From Chitinibacter sp. SCUT-21 (lineage in GTDB: Bacteria; Pseudomonadota; Gammaproteobacteria; Burkholderiales; Chitinibacteraceae): a stretch of DNA of 64,000 nucleotides. The stretch is from NCBI GenBank assembly GCA_041874755.1, contig CP102611.1, positions 1,736,001 to 1,800,000 of the forward strand. The letters run 5' to 3'. The translations under genes were made by a program, and so were the position numbers. The notes under the pieces are model-generated. The model searched no databases. It was not told the DNA's origin and saw only the letters and a list, made by a program, of their open reading frames with translations. How positions within the stretch are numbered: position 1 is the stretch's first letter; each line of letters opens with the position of its first letter. Below, in pieces: positions 37,591 to 46,827 of this stretch.

Positions 37591-37611
37591 ATCAAATATC
37601 TGAGGGCAGAA

Positions 37612-38100
37612 TCAAGAGTTAAGGTCGGCCACGTGCTGCTTAAGCGCGAGGTGATCGAGTTTTTCAAATGGCAGAGCGACGAGAAAATCTAGGCGGTGCC
37701 GGATCGTCGCCAGCGTGTGGTTAAAGCTGTGTTGTTGCGCGTCTGCGTCGCCCTCTAGCCCCGGATGCGGGATATCCCAGTGCGAAATCATCGGCACTCC
37801 GGGCCACGCGGGGCATGCTTCGCCAGCGGTGCGATCACACAGCGTAAACACCAAATCCATTTCAGGCGCTCCCGCTTGGGTAAACTCATGCCAGCTTTTG
37901 CTGCGCAAATCAGCGCTTGGAATGTGCGCGTGCTCTAGCGCCTTGAGCGCCATCGGGTGAATGTGGCCGCTTGGCTGGCTGCCAGCGCTATACGCTTTAA
38001 AGCGCCCACGCCCGATGTGATTGAGCAGGGCTTCAGCCATTTGGCTACGTGCGGCGTTTTCGGTGCAGATAAATAGCACGGTGTAAAAATCTTTCATCAT
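37612..38100 (-). CDS. arsC: Arsenate reductase, LMW-phosphatase (thioredoxin-coupled) type
   Basis: A 162-residue reductase of arsenate to arsenite. The phosphatase-like loop is C12TENAARS (C-x5-R, Arg18), and C88 and C96 in TLCDRTAGEACP complete the three-cysteine relay seen in thioredoxin-linked ArsC. The start is the first of two adjacent ATGs after AAAAAGGCTC; a longer upstream frame runs into the arsR promoter. Transcribed divergently from arsR. Confidence 0.92.
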   Translation of the reverse strand: MMKDFYTVLFICTENAARSQMAEALLNHIGRGRFKAYSAGSQPSGHIHPMALKALEHAHIPSADLRSKSWHEFTQAGAPEMDLVFTLCDRTAGEACPAWPGVPMISHWDIPHPGLEGDADAQQHSFNHTLATIRHRLDFLVALPFEKLDHLALKQHVADLNS

Positions 38101-38137
38101 GAGCCTTTTTGTTTTTTTAGGATGGTAATCATAGTAG

Positions 38138-38165
38138 TTCAATATTTCAATAATTGTTGTATAGT
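38138..38165 (+). promoter_or_regulatory. Candidate arsR promoter in the divergent arsC-arsR gap
   Basis: TTCAAT (38138-38143) and TATAGT (38160-38165) with a 16-bp spacer, 6 bp before the arsR start. Repeated TTCAAT/ATTG elements inside suggest an ArsR operator serving both divergent arms in this 71-bp gap. Confidence 0.4.
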
Positions 38166-38171
38166 TGAGAA

Positions 38172-38543
38172 ATGGAAAAAACTGCTGCTATCGCCATGTT
38201 TGAAAGTTTGTCGTCTGGCGTGCGACTGGATGTGTATCGGCTATTGGTGCGCCAAGGCAAAACGGGGCTGGTCGCCGGCGAAATTGCGAGCGAGCTTAAT
38301 CTGCCGGCGAGCAATTTATCGTTTCACCTGAAAGCCATGGTGCATGCTGGTGTACTGACCGTAGCGCAAGAAGGTCGCTATATGCGCTATCGCGCCGATT
38401 TGGCGCAGATGCTCGATTTGATCGCCTATCTAACTGAAGAGTGCTGCGAGGGGAATCCCGAGCAATGTCTGCCGCTCCCGTCCTCTTTGTCTTGCTCGCC
38501 CAGTGAATCAGCCTGTTGCCCCAAACCGGAAGAACCTCGATGA
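38172..38543 (+). CDS. arsR: ArsR family arsenite-responsive repressor
   Basis: A 123-residue winged-helix repressor: [20 protein letters not shown], then recognition helix [19 protein letters not shown] and wing [12 protein letters not shown]. The arsenite-binding cysteines are probably C91, C92 and C99 ([11 protein letters not shown]) at the C-terminus, as in the Acidithiobacillus-type ArsR, not in the recognition helix as in plasmid R773 ArsR. More cysteines follow (SLSCS, ACCP). It overlaps acr3 by ATGA. Confidence 0.93.
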   Translation: MEKTAAIAMFESLSSGVRLDVYRLLVRQGKTGLVAGEIASELNLPASNLSFHLKAMVHAGVLTVAQEGRYMRYRADLAQMLDLIAYLTEECCEGNPEQCLPLPSSLSCSPSESACCPKPEEPR

Positions 38544-39601
38544 ATAGCCAAGCCTGCGTCGATGAATCCACGTCGCATAAAATGAGTTTTTTGGATCGCA
38601 ATCTAACCGTATGGATTTTCCTCGCAATGGCGCTGGGTGTGGGCATCGGCGTAGTGTTTCCACAGGTGGCGCAGCTCAATGAGGCGATGTCGCTTGGTAC
38701 GACCAATATCCCGCTCGCCATCGGCCTGATTCTGATGATGTATCCGCCGCTGGCCAAAGTGAATTACAGCCTGCTGGGAGCGGTGACACGCGATAAACGT
38801 GCGATTACGCTGTCGTTGATCATGAACTGGATCGTTGGCCCAATTTTGATGTTTGTGCTGGCGATTACTTTTTTGCGCGATCAGCCCGGCTATATGGTCG
38901 GGCTGATTTTGATTGGGCTGGCGCGCTGTATTGCGATGGTACTGGTGTGGAACGACATTAGCGGCGGCAGCAAGGAATATGGTGCGGCCTTGGTCGCGCT
39001 CAATAGCGTGTTTCAGATCGTGACCTACAGCGTGATGGCTTGGCTGTTTATCACCGTTTTACCGCCGATCTTTGGGCTGCAAGGCTTTGTGCTTGATATT
39101 ACGATTCTGGATATTGCCAAAAGTGTACTGATTTACTTGGGTATTCCATTTCTAGCGGGATTTTTAAGCCGTAAATACTTGGTCGCAGCCAAGGGCGAGA
39201 CTTGGTATAACACGGTGTTTATCCCGCGCATTTCTCCGATCACGCTAATTGCCTTGCTCGCGACCATCGTGCTGATGTTCAGTTTAAAAGGTGAAATGAT
39301 TGTTGAGCTGCCAATGGATGTGCTGCAAATTGCGATTCCGCTTGTTATCTATTTTATCGTGATGTTTTTCGTGAGTTTTTTCATCGGCAAGAAAATGGGG
39401 CTGCCCTACGATCATAACGCGTCGATTGCGTTTACATCCACCGGCAATAATTTTGAGCTGGCAATTGCGGTGTCGATCGCCGTATTTGGGCTTAATTCCG
39501 ATCAGGCTTTTGCGGGCGTGATTGGCCCGCTGGTTGAAGTGCCAGTCTTGATCGCATTGGTGAATGTTGCGCTCAGGATGAAAAGGAAATACACCGCATG
39601 A
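38540..39601 (+). CDS. acr3: ACR3 arsenite efflux permease
   Basis: A 353-residue inner-membrane protein with about 10 spans. Starts at the ATG overlapping the arsR stop (ATGA). After a soluble N-terminus it has [20 protein letters not shown], the essential cysteine C130 in [13 protein letters not shown], and [18 protein letters not shown] near the end, all diagnostic of ACR3. Exports As(III) produced by ArsC. The stop overlaps the next gene by 4 bp. Confidence 0.96.
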   Translation: MNSQACVDESTSHKMSFLDRNLTVWIFLAMALGVGIGVVFPQVAQLNEAMSLGTTNIPLAIGLILMMYPPLAKVNYSLLGAVTRDKRAITLSLIMNWIVGPILMFVLAITFLRDQPGYMVGLILIGLARCIAMVLVWNDISGGSKEYGAALVALNSVFQIVTYSVMAWLFITVLPPIFGLQGFVLDITILDIAKSVLIYLGIPFLAGFLSRKYLVAAKGETWYNTVFIPRISPITLIALLATIVLMFSLKGEMIVELPMDVLQIAIPLVIYFIVMFFVSFFIGKKMGLPYDHNASIAFTSTGNNFELAIAVSIAVFGLNSDQAFAGVIGPLVEVPVLIALVNVALRMKRKYTA

Positions 39602-40899
39602 GCACCGACGCAAAATTGATTGAGCCTTGCAGCGCAGAGTGGCTGAATAGTCAATGCGCTTGCCAGTTTTTAGATCAAGCCTTGCTCAAGGCCGAGCTGG
39701 AAGCCAGTGCTGATTTGCTTGGGCTGGCCGACGAAATCGCGCAAACCCGCCCGCATCTTTTTTCGGCGACGATGGTGTTTATTACACCCGAGCAGCGCGA
39801 CCAGATGCAGGCAATCATTCGCGCGATCAGCGATCTGGTCGCGATGCCGGCTTGGCAGGATCAAGTTTTAGCGAGCGCACCCACGGCCGCGCAAATCGAT
39901 TTTGGCCAAGACAGCGTGTTTTTTGGCTATGACTTCCATTTGGGCGAGCAAGGCCCGCAGCTGATTGAAATCAATACCAATGCCGGTGGTGCCATGCTCA
40001 ATTTGGCCTTGGCTCGCGCGCAAACGGCATGCTGCACCGCCTGCCCGCCGTTGACCGCGGCCCCGACGACGCTGGATGAGCTGGAAAAAATCTGGTTGGC
40101 GATGTTCGAGCAAGAATGGCAAGCGCAGCGCAATACCCCACGCCCGCGCAGCATCGCCATTATTGATGAAGCGCCGCAGCAGCAATACCTTTATCCCGAA
40201 TTCTTACTGTTTCAACGCATGTTTGCAGCGGCCGATATTGAATGCCTGATTGCAGACCCCGCCGATTTGCGCTGGCACGATCAGCAATTGTGGCTAGGCG
40301 ATACCGCGATTGATATGGTTTACAACCGCTTAACCGATTTTTATTTTGAGCAAGCCAATAGCCAAGCATTGCGGCAGGCTTTTGCCGCTGGTGATGTCGT
40401 CGTGACACCCACACCGCGCGCGCATGCGCTGTACGCCGATAAGCGGCATCTGGCACAGATGAGCTCGGCGCAGCAATTGGCGACTTATCAGCTACCAGAA
40501 TCGAGCATAGCAATTTTGCAGGCGGGTATTCCGCGCACGTATCAAGTCTCGCCAGACAATGCAGCTGAATTGTGGGCGCAGCGGCGGCAACTTTTTTTCA
40601 AGCCGGCGACAGGCTACGGCAGCAAAGCCACGTATCGCGGTGACAAACTCACCAAACGGGTGTGGAGCGAGATTTTGGCGGGCGACTATGTGGCGCAAAC
40701 CTTTGCGCCGCCAAGCGAGCGCTATGTTGCGATTGAAGCCAATCAAACCAGCGATTTGAAATTCGATATTCGCGCCTACGTTTATCGTGGCGAAATCCAG
40801 CTTTTTGCCGCGCGTTTATACAGCGGGCAAACGACCAATTTTAGAACGCAGGGCGGCGGTTTTGCGCCTGTTTACATTGCCGAAAATGCAGGAGAATGA
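39598..40899 (+). CDS. ATP-grasp-like protein of the ars operon (function unknown)
   Basis: A 433-residue soluble protein. [12 protein letters not shown] (122-133) resembles the E-x-N metal-binding strand of ATP-grasp ligases. [17 protein letters not shown] (270-286) and the lysine plus glycine loop [16 protein letters not shown] (333-348) are ATP-site-like, and [19 protein letters not shown] (390-408) follows. The E-x-N block precedes the glycine loop, so the fold may be circularly permuted, as in glutathionylspermidine-synthase-like ligases. Nine cysteines, including a CCTAC cluster (145-149). ATGA overlaps on both sides tie it to acr3 and the phosphatase. Ligation of a thiol or of an arsenic-bearing acid is speculation. 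Confidence 0.6.
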   Translation: MSTDAKLIEPCSAEWLNSQCACQFLDQALLKAELEASADLLGLADEIAQTRPHLFSATMVFITPEQRDQMQAIIRAISDLVAMPAWQDQVLASAPTAAQIDFGQDSVFFGYDFHLGEQGPQLIEINTNAGGAMLNLALARAQTACCTACPPLTAAPTTLDELEKIWLAMFEQEWQAQRNTPRPRSIAIIDEAPQQQYLYPEFLLFQRMFAAADIECLIADPADLRWHDQQLWLGDTAIDMVYNRLTDFYFEQANSQALRQAFAAGDVVVTPTPRAHALYADKRHLAQMSSAQQLATYQLPESSIAILQAGIPRTYQVSPDNAAELWAQRRQLFFKPATGYGSKATYRGDKLTKRVWSEILAGDYVAQTFAPPSERYVAIEANQTSDLKFDIRAYVYRGEIQLFAARLYSGQTTNFRTQGGGFAPVYIAENAGE

Positions 40900-41393
40900 C
40901 TTTGACTCATCCGTTTGACATCATGCCTTTAGCTGAAGGCGGCAGCCTGATTTTTACCCCATGCCCAGGTACGAAAGACGTCGATCTACGCAACGCCTTG
41001 CATGAACTAAAAACGGCGGGCACTAGCGCGGTGATTACGATGATGCCGCGGCATGAATTGGCCGAGCACGGCGTGGCCGATATTGAGGCTGCGTGTACTG
41101 AATTAGGCTTGCAGTGGTTTCATTTTCCCGTGGAGGACGACGCTGCACCTGAGCATGCATTTCACACCCAATGGGCTCAGCAAAGCGCAACAATCTTGAA
41201 TTTACTATCTACAGGAAACACGATCGCTGTGCATTGCAAAGGCGGCTCAGGCAGAACCGGTTTGATGGTTGCGCTCTTGCTACGCGCACGCGGTGAAACA
41301 CTAGAAAATGCCACTCAGTCCGTGCAGGCCATACGGCCAAAATCACTACAATTGACAGCTCATCGCGACTTTTTGGCGAGTTTTCCGCTCTAA
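40896..41393 (+). CDS. Dual-specificity/tyrosine phosphatase (CDKN3-like) of the ars operon
   Basis: A 165-residue phosphatase with the signature HCKGGSGRTG (113-122; Cys114, Arg120) and a probable general acid in FPVEDD (77-82). This matches bacterial members of the CDKN3/DSP family. It starts inside the stop of the ATP-grasp-like gene (ATGA) and is the last gene of the arsR operon. Its substrate is unknown. The Cys-x5-Arg chemistry also occurs in LMW ArsC, so an oxyanion or phospho-ester role linked to arsenic is possible, but this is inference. Confidence 0.8.
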   Translation: MTLTHPFDIMPLAEGGSLIFTPCPGTKDVDLRNALHELKTAGTSAVITMMPRHELAEHGVADIEAACTELGLQWFHFPVEDDAAPEHAFHTQWAQQSATILNLLSTGNTIAVHCKGGSGRTGLMVALLLRARGETLENATQSVQAIRPKSLQLTAHRDFLASFPL

Positions 41394-41426
41394 TTTAGCA
41401 GCCAGTCGTGTTACAGCGCGGCCGGC

Positions 41427-42359
41427 TTAGACTTCGCGGTAGAGTTTTTTATCGGCCGATTTCATTTTTTCAAATTCGCTGCGCAAGATACACACGAGCT
41501 CACCGTCGCCGATACCGCGCACCGACACTTCACGCGTGATAATGCGATCGGTAAAAAACGGCGTGGTTCTATCGTCTTCCAGATCAAAGCCGCGGCGGTT
41601 AAAGGCGAAACTGATACCGGGCAGTTTTTGCAAGCGCGATGCCATATTAACGCATGAGCCGACGTAATCATTACCCTCGCCGACCGAATATACGGTGCCA
41701 CGCGCTAAGCCAACCCGCAAACGGCTTGGCGGCTCGGCCACCTTTGATTTCAGTGACGGAAGAAAATCATGCTGATATTTTTTGCAAATACTCCACGTGC
41801 TGGCGATCACATTGCGCATCGCCGCTTGCGAAAGCCCTTTGCTTGACCAGATCACCAATAAACCGTCGCCCATAAATTTGGTAAAGAACGGCAATGGGCA
41901 CCACAGTGCGACGCCTTCCTCTTCATCCTTTTGCTTCATTTCATTGCGCAGCTCTGCCATCAGCCAGCTTAAAAATGGGTGCAAAAAACTTGGTACGGAT
42001 AAATGCGGGTCAATTTGATTGCAAAACTGGGTAAAACCTTCCAAATCGAAAACGGCGGCGATTGCATCAGTTGGCTTGGATTCGCGTGTTAAATCGCCCA
42101 AGCCCAGCATCGAGGCGTTGAATTGATCGAAGGCGCGGCGGCGCAGCAGCTTTCGACTTTGTCCATCAATCTCAACACGAATATAATCGGCACTGCGAGG
42201 CTTAAAGGTTGGCATACCATGGCTTGGGTGAACGATTTCAGCAGAAATAATAAGCTTTAGCGCATCAGACTGAAAGCTTTTGGCAAAAATGCCAACATAG
42301 CTGCGCAATTTGGCGCAACTCGCCGCCACTTCTCTGACAAAACTATAGGTATCTGCCAA
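41427..42359 (-). CDS. Class III adenylate/guanylate cyclase-like protein
   Basis: A 310-residue protein with cyclase homology domain features: AAVFDLEGFTQFC (metal Asp105), KFMGDGLLVIW (second Asp165), LRVGLARGTVYSVG and DYVGSCVNMASRLQ. These match the metal and transition-state-stabilising positions of class III cyclases, although substrate-specifying residues are unclear. The N-terminal 95 residues are of unknown type. The frame opens at a TTG; no good ATG lies near, so the start is uncertain. Convergent with the ars phosphatase gene. Confidence 0.72.
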   Translation of the reverse strand: MADTYSFVREVAASCAKLRSYVGIFAKSFQSDALKLIISAEIVHPSHGMPTFKPRSADYIRVEIDGQSRKLLRRRAFDQFNASMLGLGDLTRESKPTDAIAAVFDLEGFTQFCNQIDPHLSVPSFLHPFLSWLMAELRNEMKQKDEEEGVALWCPLPFFTKFMGDGLLVIWSSKGLSQAAMRNVIASTWSICKKYQHDFLPSLKSKVAEPPSRLRVGLARGTVYSVGEGNDYVGSCVNMASRLQKLPGISFAFNRRGFDLEDDRTTPFFTDRIITREVSVRGIGDGELVCILRSEFEKMKSADKKLYREV

Positions 42360-42397
42360 GAGGGCTAGTAATAAAAGCCCCCCATGGCGATACCTGC

Positions 42398-44746
42398 TTA
42401 CCTATTTTCCAAACGATTATAATCAAGCAAACCATAATCGATGCCTTGTCGCAAACGCAGGGTGTGATGCACTTCGTCGCTCAACGGCCAAAATTGTGCG
42501 CTGGTTCGGCGTACACCAAATTGATCCATCAATACGGTGTAGTCCGACTCTTGTTTCAGCGCACCAATTTGCTGCGTTAAGCTGGCCAACTGCGCTTCCG
42601 GCACCACCCAATAGGCATTCGGGTAGGCTCCGATGAACCCATTAAGCAGCGTTAAACGGTCTTCGGCGGGGAGGCGCCGTTTTTCTTCAAAGAAAATCTG
42701 CGCCACATTTTTATATGCGCTGTCGTTTAACAAAGTCAGCCAAATAGCTTGACCTTGTTTGGGCAGCACTTTGATTAACACGCTTTGCGGCAACCACTGC
42801 AAACTCTCACCACTAACCGCGCCAAGATTGTGCAAGGCTTGACGCAGCTTGCTAGATTGAATCTGGCTTAAATCAAATTGCCGATTCAAAATGGGCGCGG
42901 TGCGTTGTTTAAATCGTGCTAGCAGCCGATCAAACGCTAGCTCTGGCGACATTTGCGCCAAATCAGCCGAGACATTTGGCCCAAATGGTAAATGGCTGGC
43001 CTGAACGTACTTCAAGGTTTTTTCGGGTGCATCGCGATACCATTGCTGCTCTATGGCTTGATGCGCGGCATCGGGCAATAAAGACAGAAGATTTTGCTCG
43101 CCTTCAATGCGCAGAAAATCCATATACAAACGGCTCTTTAATTGATGTCCCACATTGCCATAGACATCAAAGCCCGCGACTAGCAAATAGTGAAAGCGCT
43201 CAAGCAAGGCATAATCAATCACCCAAGCTGTTTGTGGCCGCTCGCCCAGCAAACCTTGCTCAACGGATGCGCTATCAAAATGACGAAATACCGTCAGTGC
43301 AGCATTGGGATTGTGCTGATCGCCACTCCAAATGATTTTTGGCGCATCCACCTTGCCATCGCCGACCAAGGTTTGTACGAATTGGGATCTAGCTTGCAAA
43401 TAGCGCAGTTGTGATTGCGCATAGCTGCTCCAATCGGCCAAAATCGGAGCCGAACTGCCTAAGGCATCGGGCAAGGCTAGCGCATCTTGATTCTCTTTTA
43501 GAAAGCGTGCGCTATCGTGGTTCTCAATCACATTCGGATCAACAAAAAACACCCAAAACCGATCATTGATAACATTTAATGCCTGATTTCCTCGACAAAC
43601 AGGGCCTTTGATAAAGCCCATTACCGTGAACTTTGCCTCGTCGAGCAACATGCGATAACGCGAATTGACGGGAATTTGATCAAAGACGATAAACGGGTTC
43701 GATGCCGTTTGAAGATCGTAAGCCGGCAACTGCGTCACTTGATACGGCGCATCAATAAACCAGCGTTGCCAGTTTTTCATCCGCGCGGCATCCAGCCGAT
43801 ACGGCATATGCGTTTTGCTTAAGATCGTTTCCTGCACCGGCACAAGGCGGTAATAGGGACGAGCCACGCCCGGATCATCGTACGGGCGCGCCGTAGCGAT
43901 CAGATCAACGGCTTGTGGCGCTTTGGTGCGAGAACGCACCAGCTTAAAAAAGGTTTTATCATCGCCAAAGTGCAGATGGGCGAGAAATAAATGCTCATAC
44001 AAATAGCGCGCCGCCAATTGTGATTTGAGGCTATCTCCGTTAAGCCATTGCTCCCACAGGGCAATTTGTTTTGTTAGCACCGCAGGCAAAGAAGGACGAG
44101 CCTCGCGCTTGGCGCCTTGCGCAATCCAGGTTAGTAATAGCTCATGCTCGGCCGGCGGCAAACCTTGCAAACCAAACGGCATGCCAAAGAGCGGGTTTTG
44201 ATGCGCGTATTGGGTAAAATTCTCGATCGTCGTGCATTGCTCACTACGGCTGAGCGAAAAATCAAATTCTTTGGGTAAGACGGACACATCGGGTAGTGGG
44301 TTTTGCTGTTTCAGCAGCAACATTTGCGCCAGAACACTGCCCTCGATGTCGTTGATCGCAGGTCTTTCATTCAAAACCGAGTGAAACCCGCGCTCACGCC
44401 AGCTAGAGGATTTGAATGCATCTTCAAATAGACGCGTAGGGGGAACAGCCTTGAGCCGCGCACCATCATAAACGGGTTGCGGATTGGCACCACGTGCAAT
44501 CCCCTCCCAGGCGGTGAGTTTCAATTGGCAGGGCGCATCGTAGCAGCCGTGACAAACCGCGCAGCGCGATTCTAAAATCGGCTGTACATCTCGGTAATAC
44601 ACTTCGCCAGACTTTGGTGGCACTGGCACATCAAAGCGCTGTATCTGCGCATCGCCATAGTGCTTATCCCACTTCGCTTCCTTGATTGAGCTACAGGCGG
44701 CTAGCCATACCACAAGGATCAAGACACAAGCATGCTTTAGTTTCAT
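42398..44746 (-). CDS. cti: Fatty acid cis/trans isomerase
   Basis: A 782-residue periplasmic haem protein converting cis- to trans-unsaturated fatty acids in phospholipids under solvent or heat stress. Starts at ATG 44746 with a lipoprotein-type signal (LAAC, Cys18) and has a c-type haem site C62-AV-C65-H66. YYRDVQPILESRC and the long C-terminal domain match Cti. An upstream frame extension crosses a terminator hairpin and is rejected. Confidence 0.95.
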   Translation of the reverse strand: MKLKHACVLILVVWLAACSSIKEAKWDKHYGDAQIQRFDVPVPPKSGEVYYRDVQPILESRCAVCHGCYDAPCQLKLTAWEGIARGANPQPVYDGARLKAVPPTRLFEDAFKSSSWRERGFHSVLNERPAINDIEGSVLAQMLLLKQQNPLPDVSVLPKEFDFSLSRSEQCTTIENFTQYAHQNPLFGMPFGLQGLPPAEHELLLTWIAQGAKREARPSLPAVLTKQIALWEQWLNGDSLKSQLAARYLYEHLFLAHLHFGDDKTFFKLVRSRTKAPQAVDLIATARPYDDPGVARPYYRLVPVQETILSKTHMPYRLDAARMKNWQRWFIDAPYQVTQLPAYDLQTASNPFIVFDQIPVNSRYRMLLDEAKFTVMGFIKGPVCRGNQALNVINDRFWVFFVDPNVIENHDSARFLKENQDALALPDALGSSAPILADWSSYAQSQLRYLQARSQFVQTLVGDGKVDAPKIIWSGDQHNPNAALTVFRHFDSASVEQGLLGERPQTAWVIDYALLERFHYLLVAGFDVYGNVGHQLKSRLYMDFLRIEGEQNLLSLLPDAAHQAIEQQWYRDAPEKTLKYVQASHLPFGPNVSADLAQMSPELAFDRLLARFKQRTAPILNRQFDLSQIQSSKLRQALHNLGAVSGESLQWLPQSVLIKVLPKQGQAIWLTLLNDSAYKNVAQIFFEEKRRLPAEDRLTLLNGFIGAYPNAYWVVPEAQLASLTQQIGALKQESDYTVLMDQFGVRRTSAQFWPLSDEVHHTLRLRQGIDYGLLDYNRLENR

Positions 44747-44830
44747 AGCAACCCCATTTCTTATTTTGCATTGAGTGTATGCCTGTGACGCTATACCTGC
44801 ATCTGGTTTTCGCAATGAATCAGCTTCATG

Positions 44831-44868
44831 CAATAAAAAACCACTGCACTGGCAGTGGTTTTTTATTG
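44831..44868 (-). terminator. Terminator after the 44886 small gene
   Basis: Perfect 17-bp inverted repeat (core AACCACTGC / GCAGTGGTT) with a 4-nt loop and A/T-runs either side, between the small gene and cti. Confidence 0.9.
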
Positions 44869-44885
44869 GTCATCGTTGTTAGGGC

Positions 44886-45113
44886 TTATTGAAAGCGCAC
44901 ATCTTCGTCGATTGGAACTAGATCGCTCACATATTCTTCAGTTTTAACGCCTTTTGGCCAGCAAACCCGAGCGCGGTTACCTTCAATTTTTAGCACGCGA
45001 CCATCGTAACGCTCGCCACCAAATTGGTTCACTACATTAACCCTTGCATTCACTGGCAAAGCATTTTGGACACCAGAGAAGCGTTCCATCAGTGATGAAA
45101 TCAACATTAACAT
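44886..45113 (-). CDS. Small hypothetical protein
   Basis: 75 residues, with a beta-rich KOW/Tudor-like look (VNVVNQFGGERYDGRVLKIEGNRARVCWPKG), acidic C-terminus. AAGGAG lies 7 nt before the ATG at 45113 and a strong terminator follows, so it is a monocistronic gene. No family recognised. Confidence 0.75.
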   Translation of the reverse strand: MLMLISSLMERFSGVQNALPVNARVNVVNQFGGERYDGRVLKIEGNRARVCWPKGVKTEEYVSDLVPIDEDVRFQ

Positions 45114-45273
45114 GATTCACTCCTTTAGTAATTTGTGTAGTTTATGACTGTATATTACGCGCATTTACTACGTAGTCAAATTACATTTTGTGTGAATATG
45201 TACAAGTCATACGTCAAGTGCGGATTCGTTCACCGCCGCACAACACATCGCCCACCACCGATATTGATTGGCC

Positions 45274-46419
45274 TTAATTAGGCTCTTCGAGCGAGACTTT
45301 CAGGGTGTGCACCACTTCGGTTAATTTATCTTGTAACGCCGCTTCATCGGTATACGTGGCGGCGATCTTTTCCCAGCCAGAGCGCACAATATTAAGCAGA
45401 TTCTCTTCTTGGGAATCGCTCAAACCAAAAGCCGACAGTGAGCTTTCCAATTGCATCATCACATCGCCAAATAGCACAGCGCGCTCGCTTTTACCGATCC
45501 GCTGCTGCTGATCGATTTCGGTTAGCGTGGTGGTGAGTGATTGAATCGAATTCATAATTGCCAGTTGATTTTGCGTGGCCGCCAATGTGGCTTTCACTTT
45601 AATCGCATCCAGCCGCGATTCTGCCGCCTCGATCAAAATGGCCAAATGATCGCGTAAACGCCCGCAGCGCTCTTCGTCTTCAATCGGCATATTGTTCACG
45701 ATGAGATGCACATTGGGATAATGTACCGAAAGCCGCTTACGAAACTGCACAATCCGATCCATATTGGCCATCTGCTGTAATACGGCCCGCTCAACGCCCG
45801 TCGCCACACCCGAGCTATTGAGTGCGATAACCTCTTTGTCTGTCGTTAATTGCAATACGCCTTCAAGCTGAAATTGCTGCAGCGCCGACATCACTTGTTT
45901 GGCCAAACCCATTGGGGTATTGCTACCGTTGAAGTGTTTTAGCGTTTCCATCAGCAATCCCGTTTCACTCATGCTGCTCATTGCGGTGAACGCAGTCGTC
46001 GTCGCGAAATGGATTTGGGATTTGAGCTGCTCGCGATCAGCGCAGACTTGCAGCATATGGTGAATACGGCTGAGTAATACTTTGGGATTGAGTGGTTTGG
46101 TAATAAAGCCTTCGCCGCCCACGTCGTAGACTTTTAGTAATTCGTCGGTATTTTCGGCCGCCGACATCAGCATCACCGGAATATCGCTGATCTCGAAATC
46201 ATCTTTGATCGCTTTACACAGCGCAAAGCCATCCATTTTTGGCATTTGCACATCGGCAATCACCGCTGCGGGCGAGATCTCACGCGCTTTTTGCAGCCCA
46301 TCTTCGCCATCGACCGCCTCCAGTACGGTAAATTCATCCGCTAGTACCCGCTCGATCACCTTGCGAATAATGGCATCATCGTCGACCACCAAAATCGTGG
46401 GCTTGCTCGCTGACGTCAT
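45274..46419 (-). CDS. Response regulator with unclassified output region
   Basis: A 381-residue protein: N-terminal receiver domain (about 7-125) with acidic pocket DDD13-15, phospho-acceptor Asp56 (IADVQMP) and Lys108 (FITKPL). The remaining 250 residues contain ATTTAFTAMSSMSETGLLMETLKHF and helical segments but no DNA-binding, GGDEF or HD motif that I can see. GGGAGAGGG precedes the ATG at 46419. No histidine kinase is adjacent. Confidence 0.85.
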   Translation of the reverse strand: MTSASKPTILVVDDDAIIRKVIERVLADEFTVLEAVDGEDGLQKAREISPAAVIADVQMPKMDGFALCKAIKDDFEISDIPVMLMSAAENTDELLKVYDVGGEGFITKPLNPKVLLSRIHHMLQVCADREQLKSQIHFATTTAFTAMSSMSETGLLMETLKHFNGSNTPMGLAKQVMSALQQFQLEGVLQLTTDKEVIALNSSGVATGVERAVLQQMANMDRIVQFRKRLSVHYPNVHLIVNNMPIEDEERCGRLRDHLAILIEAAESRLDAIKVKATLAATQNQLAIMNSIQSLTTTLTEIDQQQRIGKSERAVLFGDVMMQLESSLSAFGLSDSQEENLLNIVRSGWEKIAATYTDEAALQDKLTEVVHTLKVSLEEPN

Positions 46420-46475
46420 AACCCTCTCCCTCACTCAGACTGTACTTATTGAGTGTAGGAAAGTTTTGGCGAAAA

Positions 46476-46709
46476 TCAGCTCGATTTACGCCGCATTTTG
46501 GCGTCCAGCTCTTCGACCTTGGCGCGCGCCCACGGCGTGCGGCGCAGGAATTTCAAGCTGGATTTGATCGACGGCTCGTTAAAAAAGCATTGCAGCGGAA
46601 TCTGCTTGTGCAGCCCTTTCCAGCCAAAATAGTCGACCAAATCAGTCAACATTTGCTCCAAAGTCACACCATGCTGCGGGTTATTTTTTTGCGTTGAATT
46701 CTTATCCAT
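46476..46709 (-). CDS. VF530 family DNA-binding protein
   Basis: A 77-residue protein with HGVTLEQMLTDLVDYFGWKGLHKQIPLQCFFNEPSIKSSLKFLRRTPWARAKVE-type sequence, typical of the VF530/DUF2132 family. It folds as a small helical domain and has been suggested to bind DNA. The ATG at 46709 gives the family length. Confidence 0.88.
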   Translation of the reverse strand: MDKNSTQKNNPQHGVTLEQMLTDLVDYFGWKGLHKQIPLQCFFNEPSIKSSLKFLRRTPWARAKVEELDAKMRRKSS

Positions 46710-46827
46710 ACCCACCACCGTATACAGCCAAAGGCTAATTTCAAAAAGTGCCACAACAACATACCCACTCTATCGGCAAACCCCTGCACGCAAGGCGCTA
46801 CACCTCTGCGTGCTGACTTTTGCGGTC

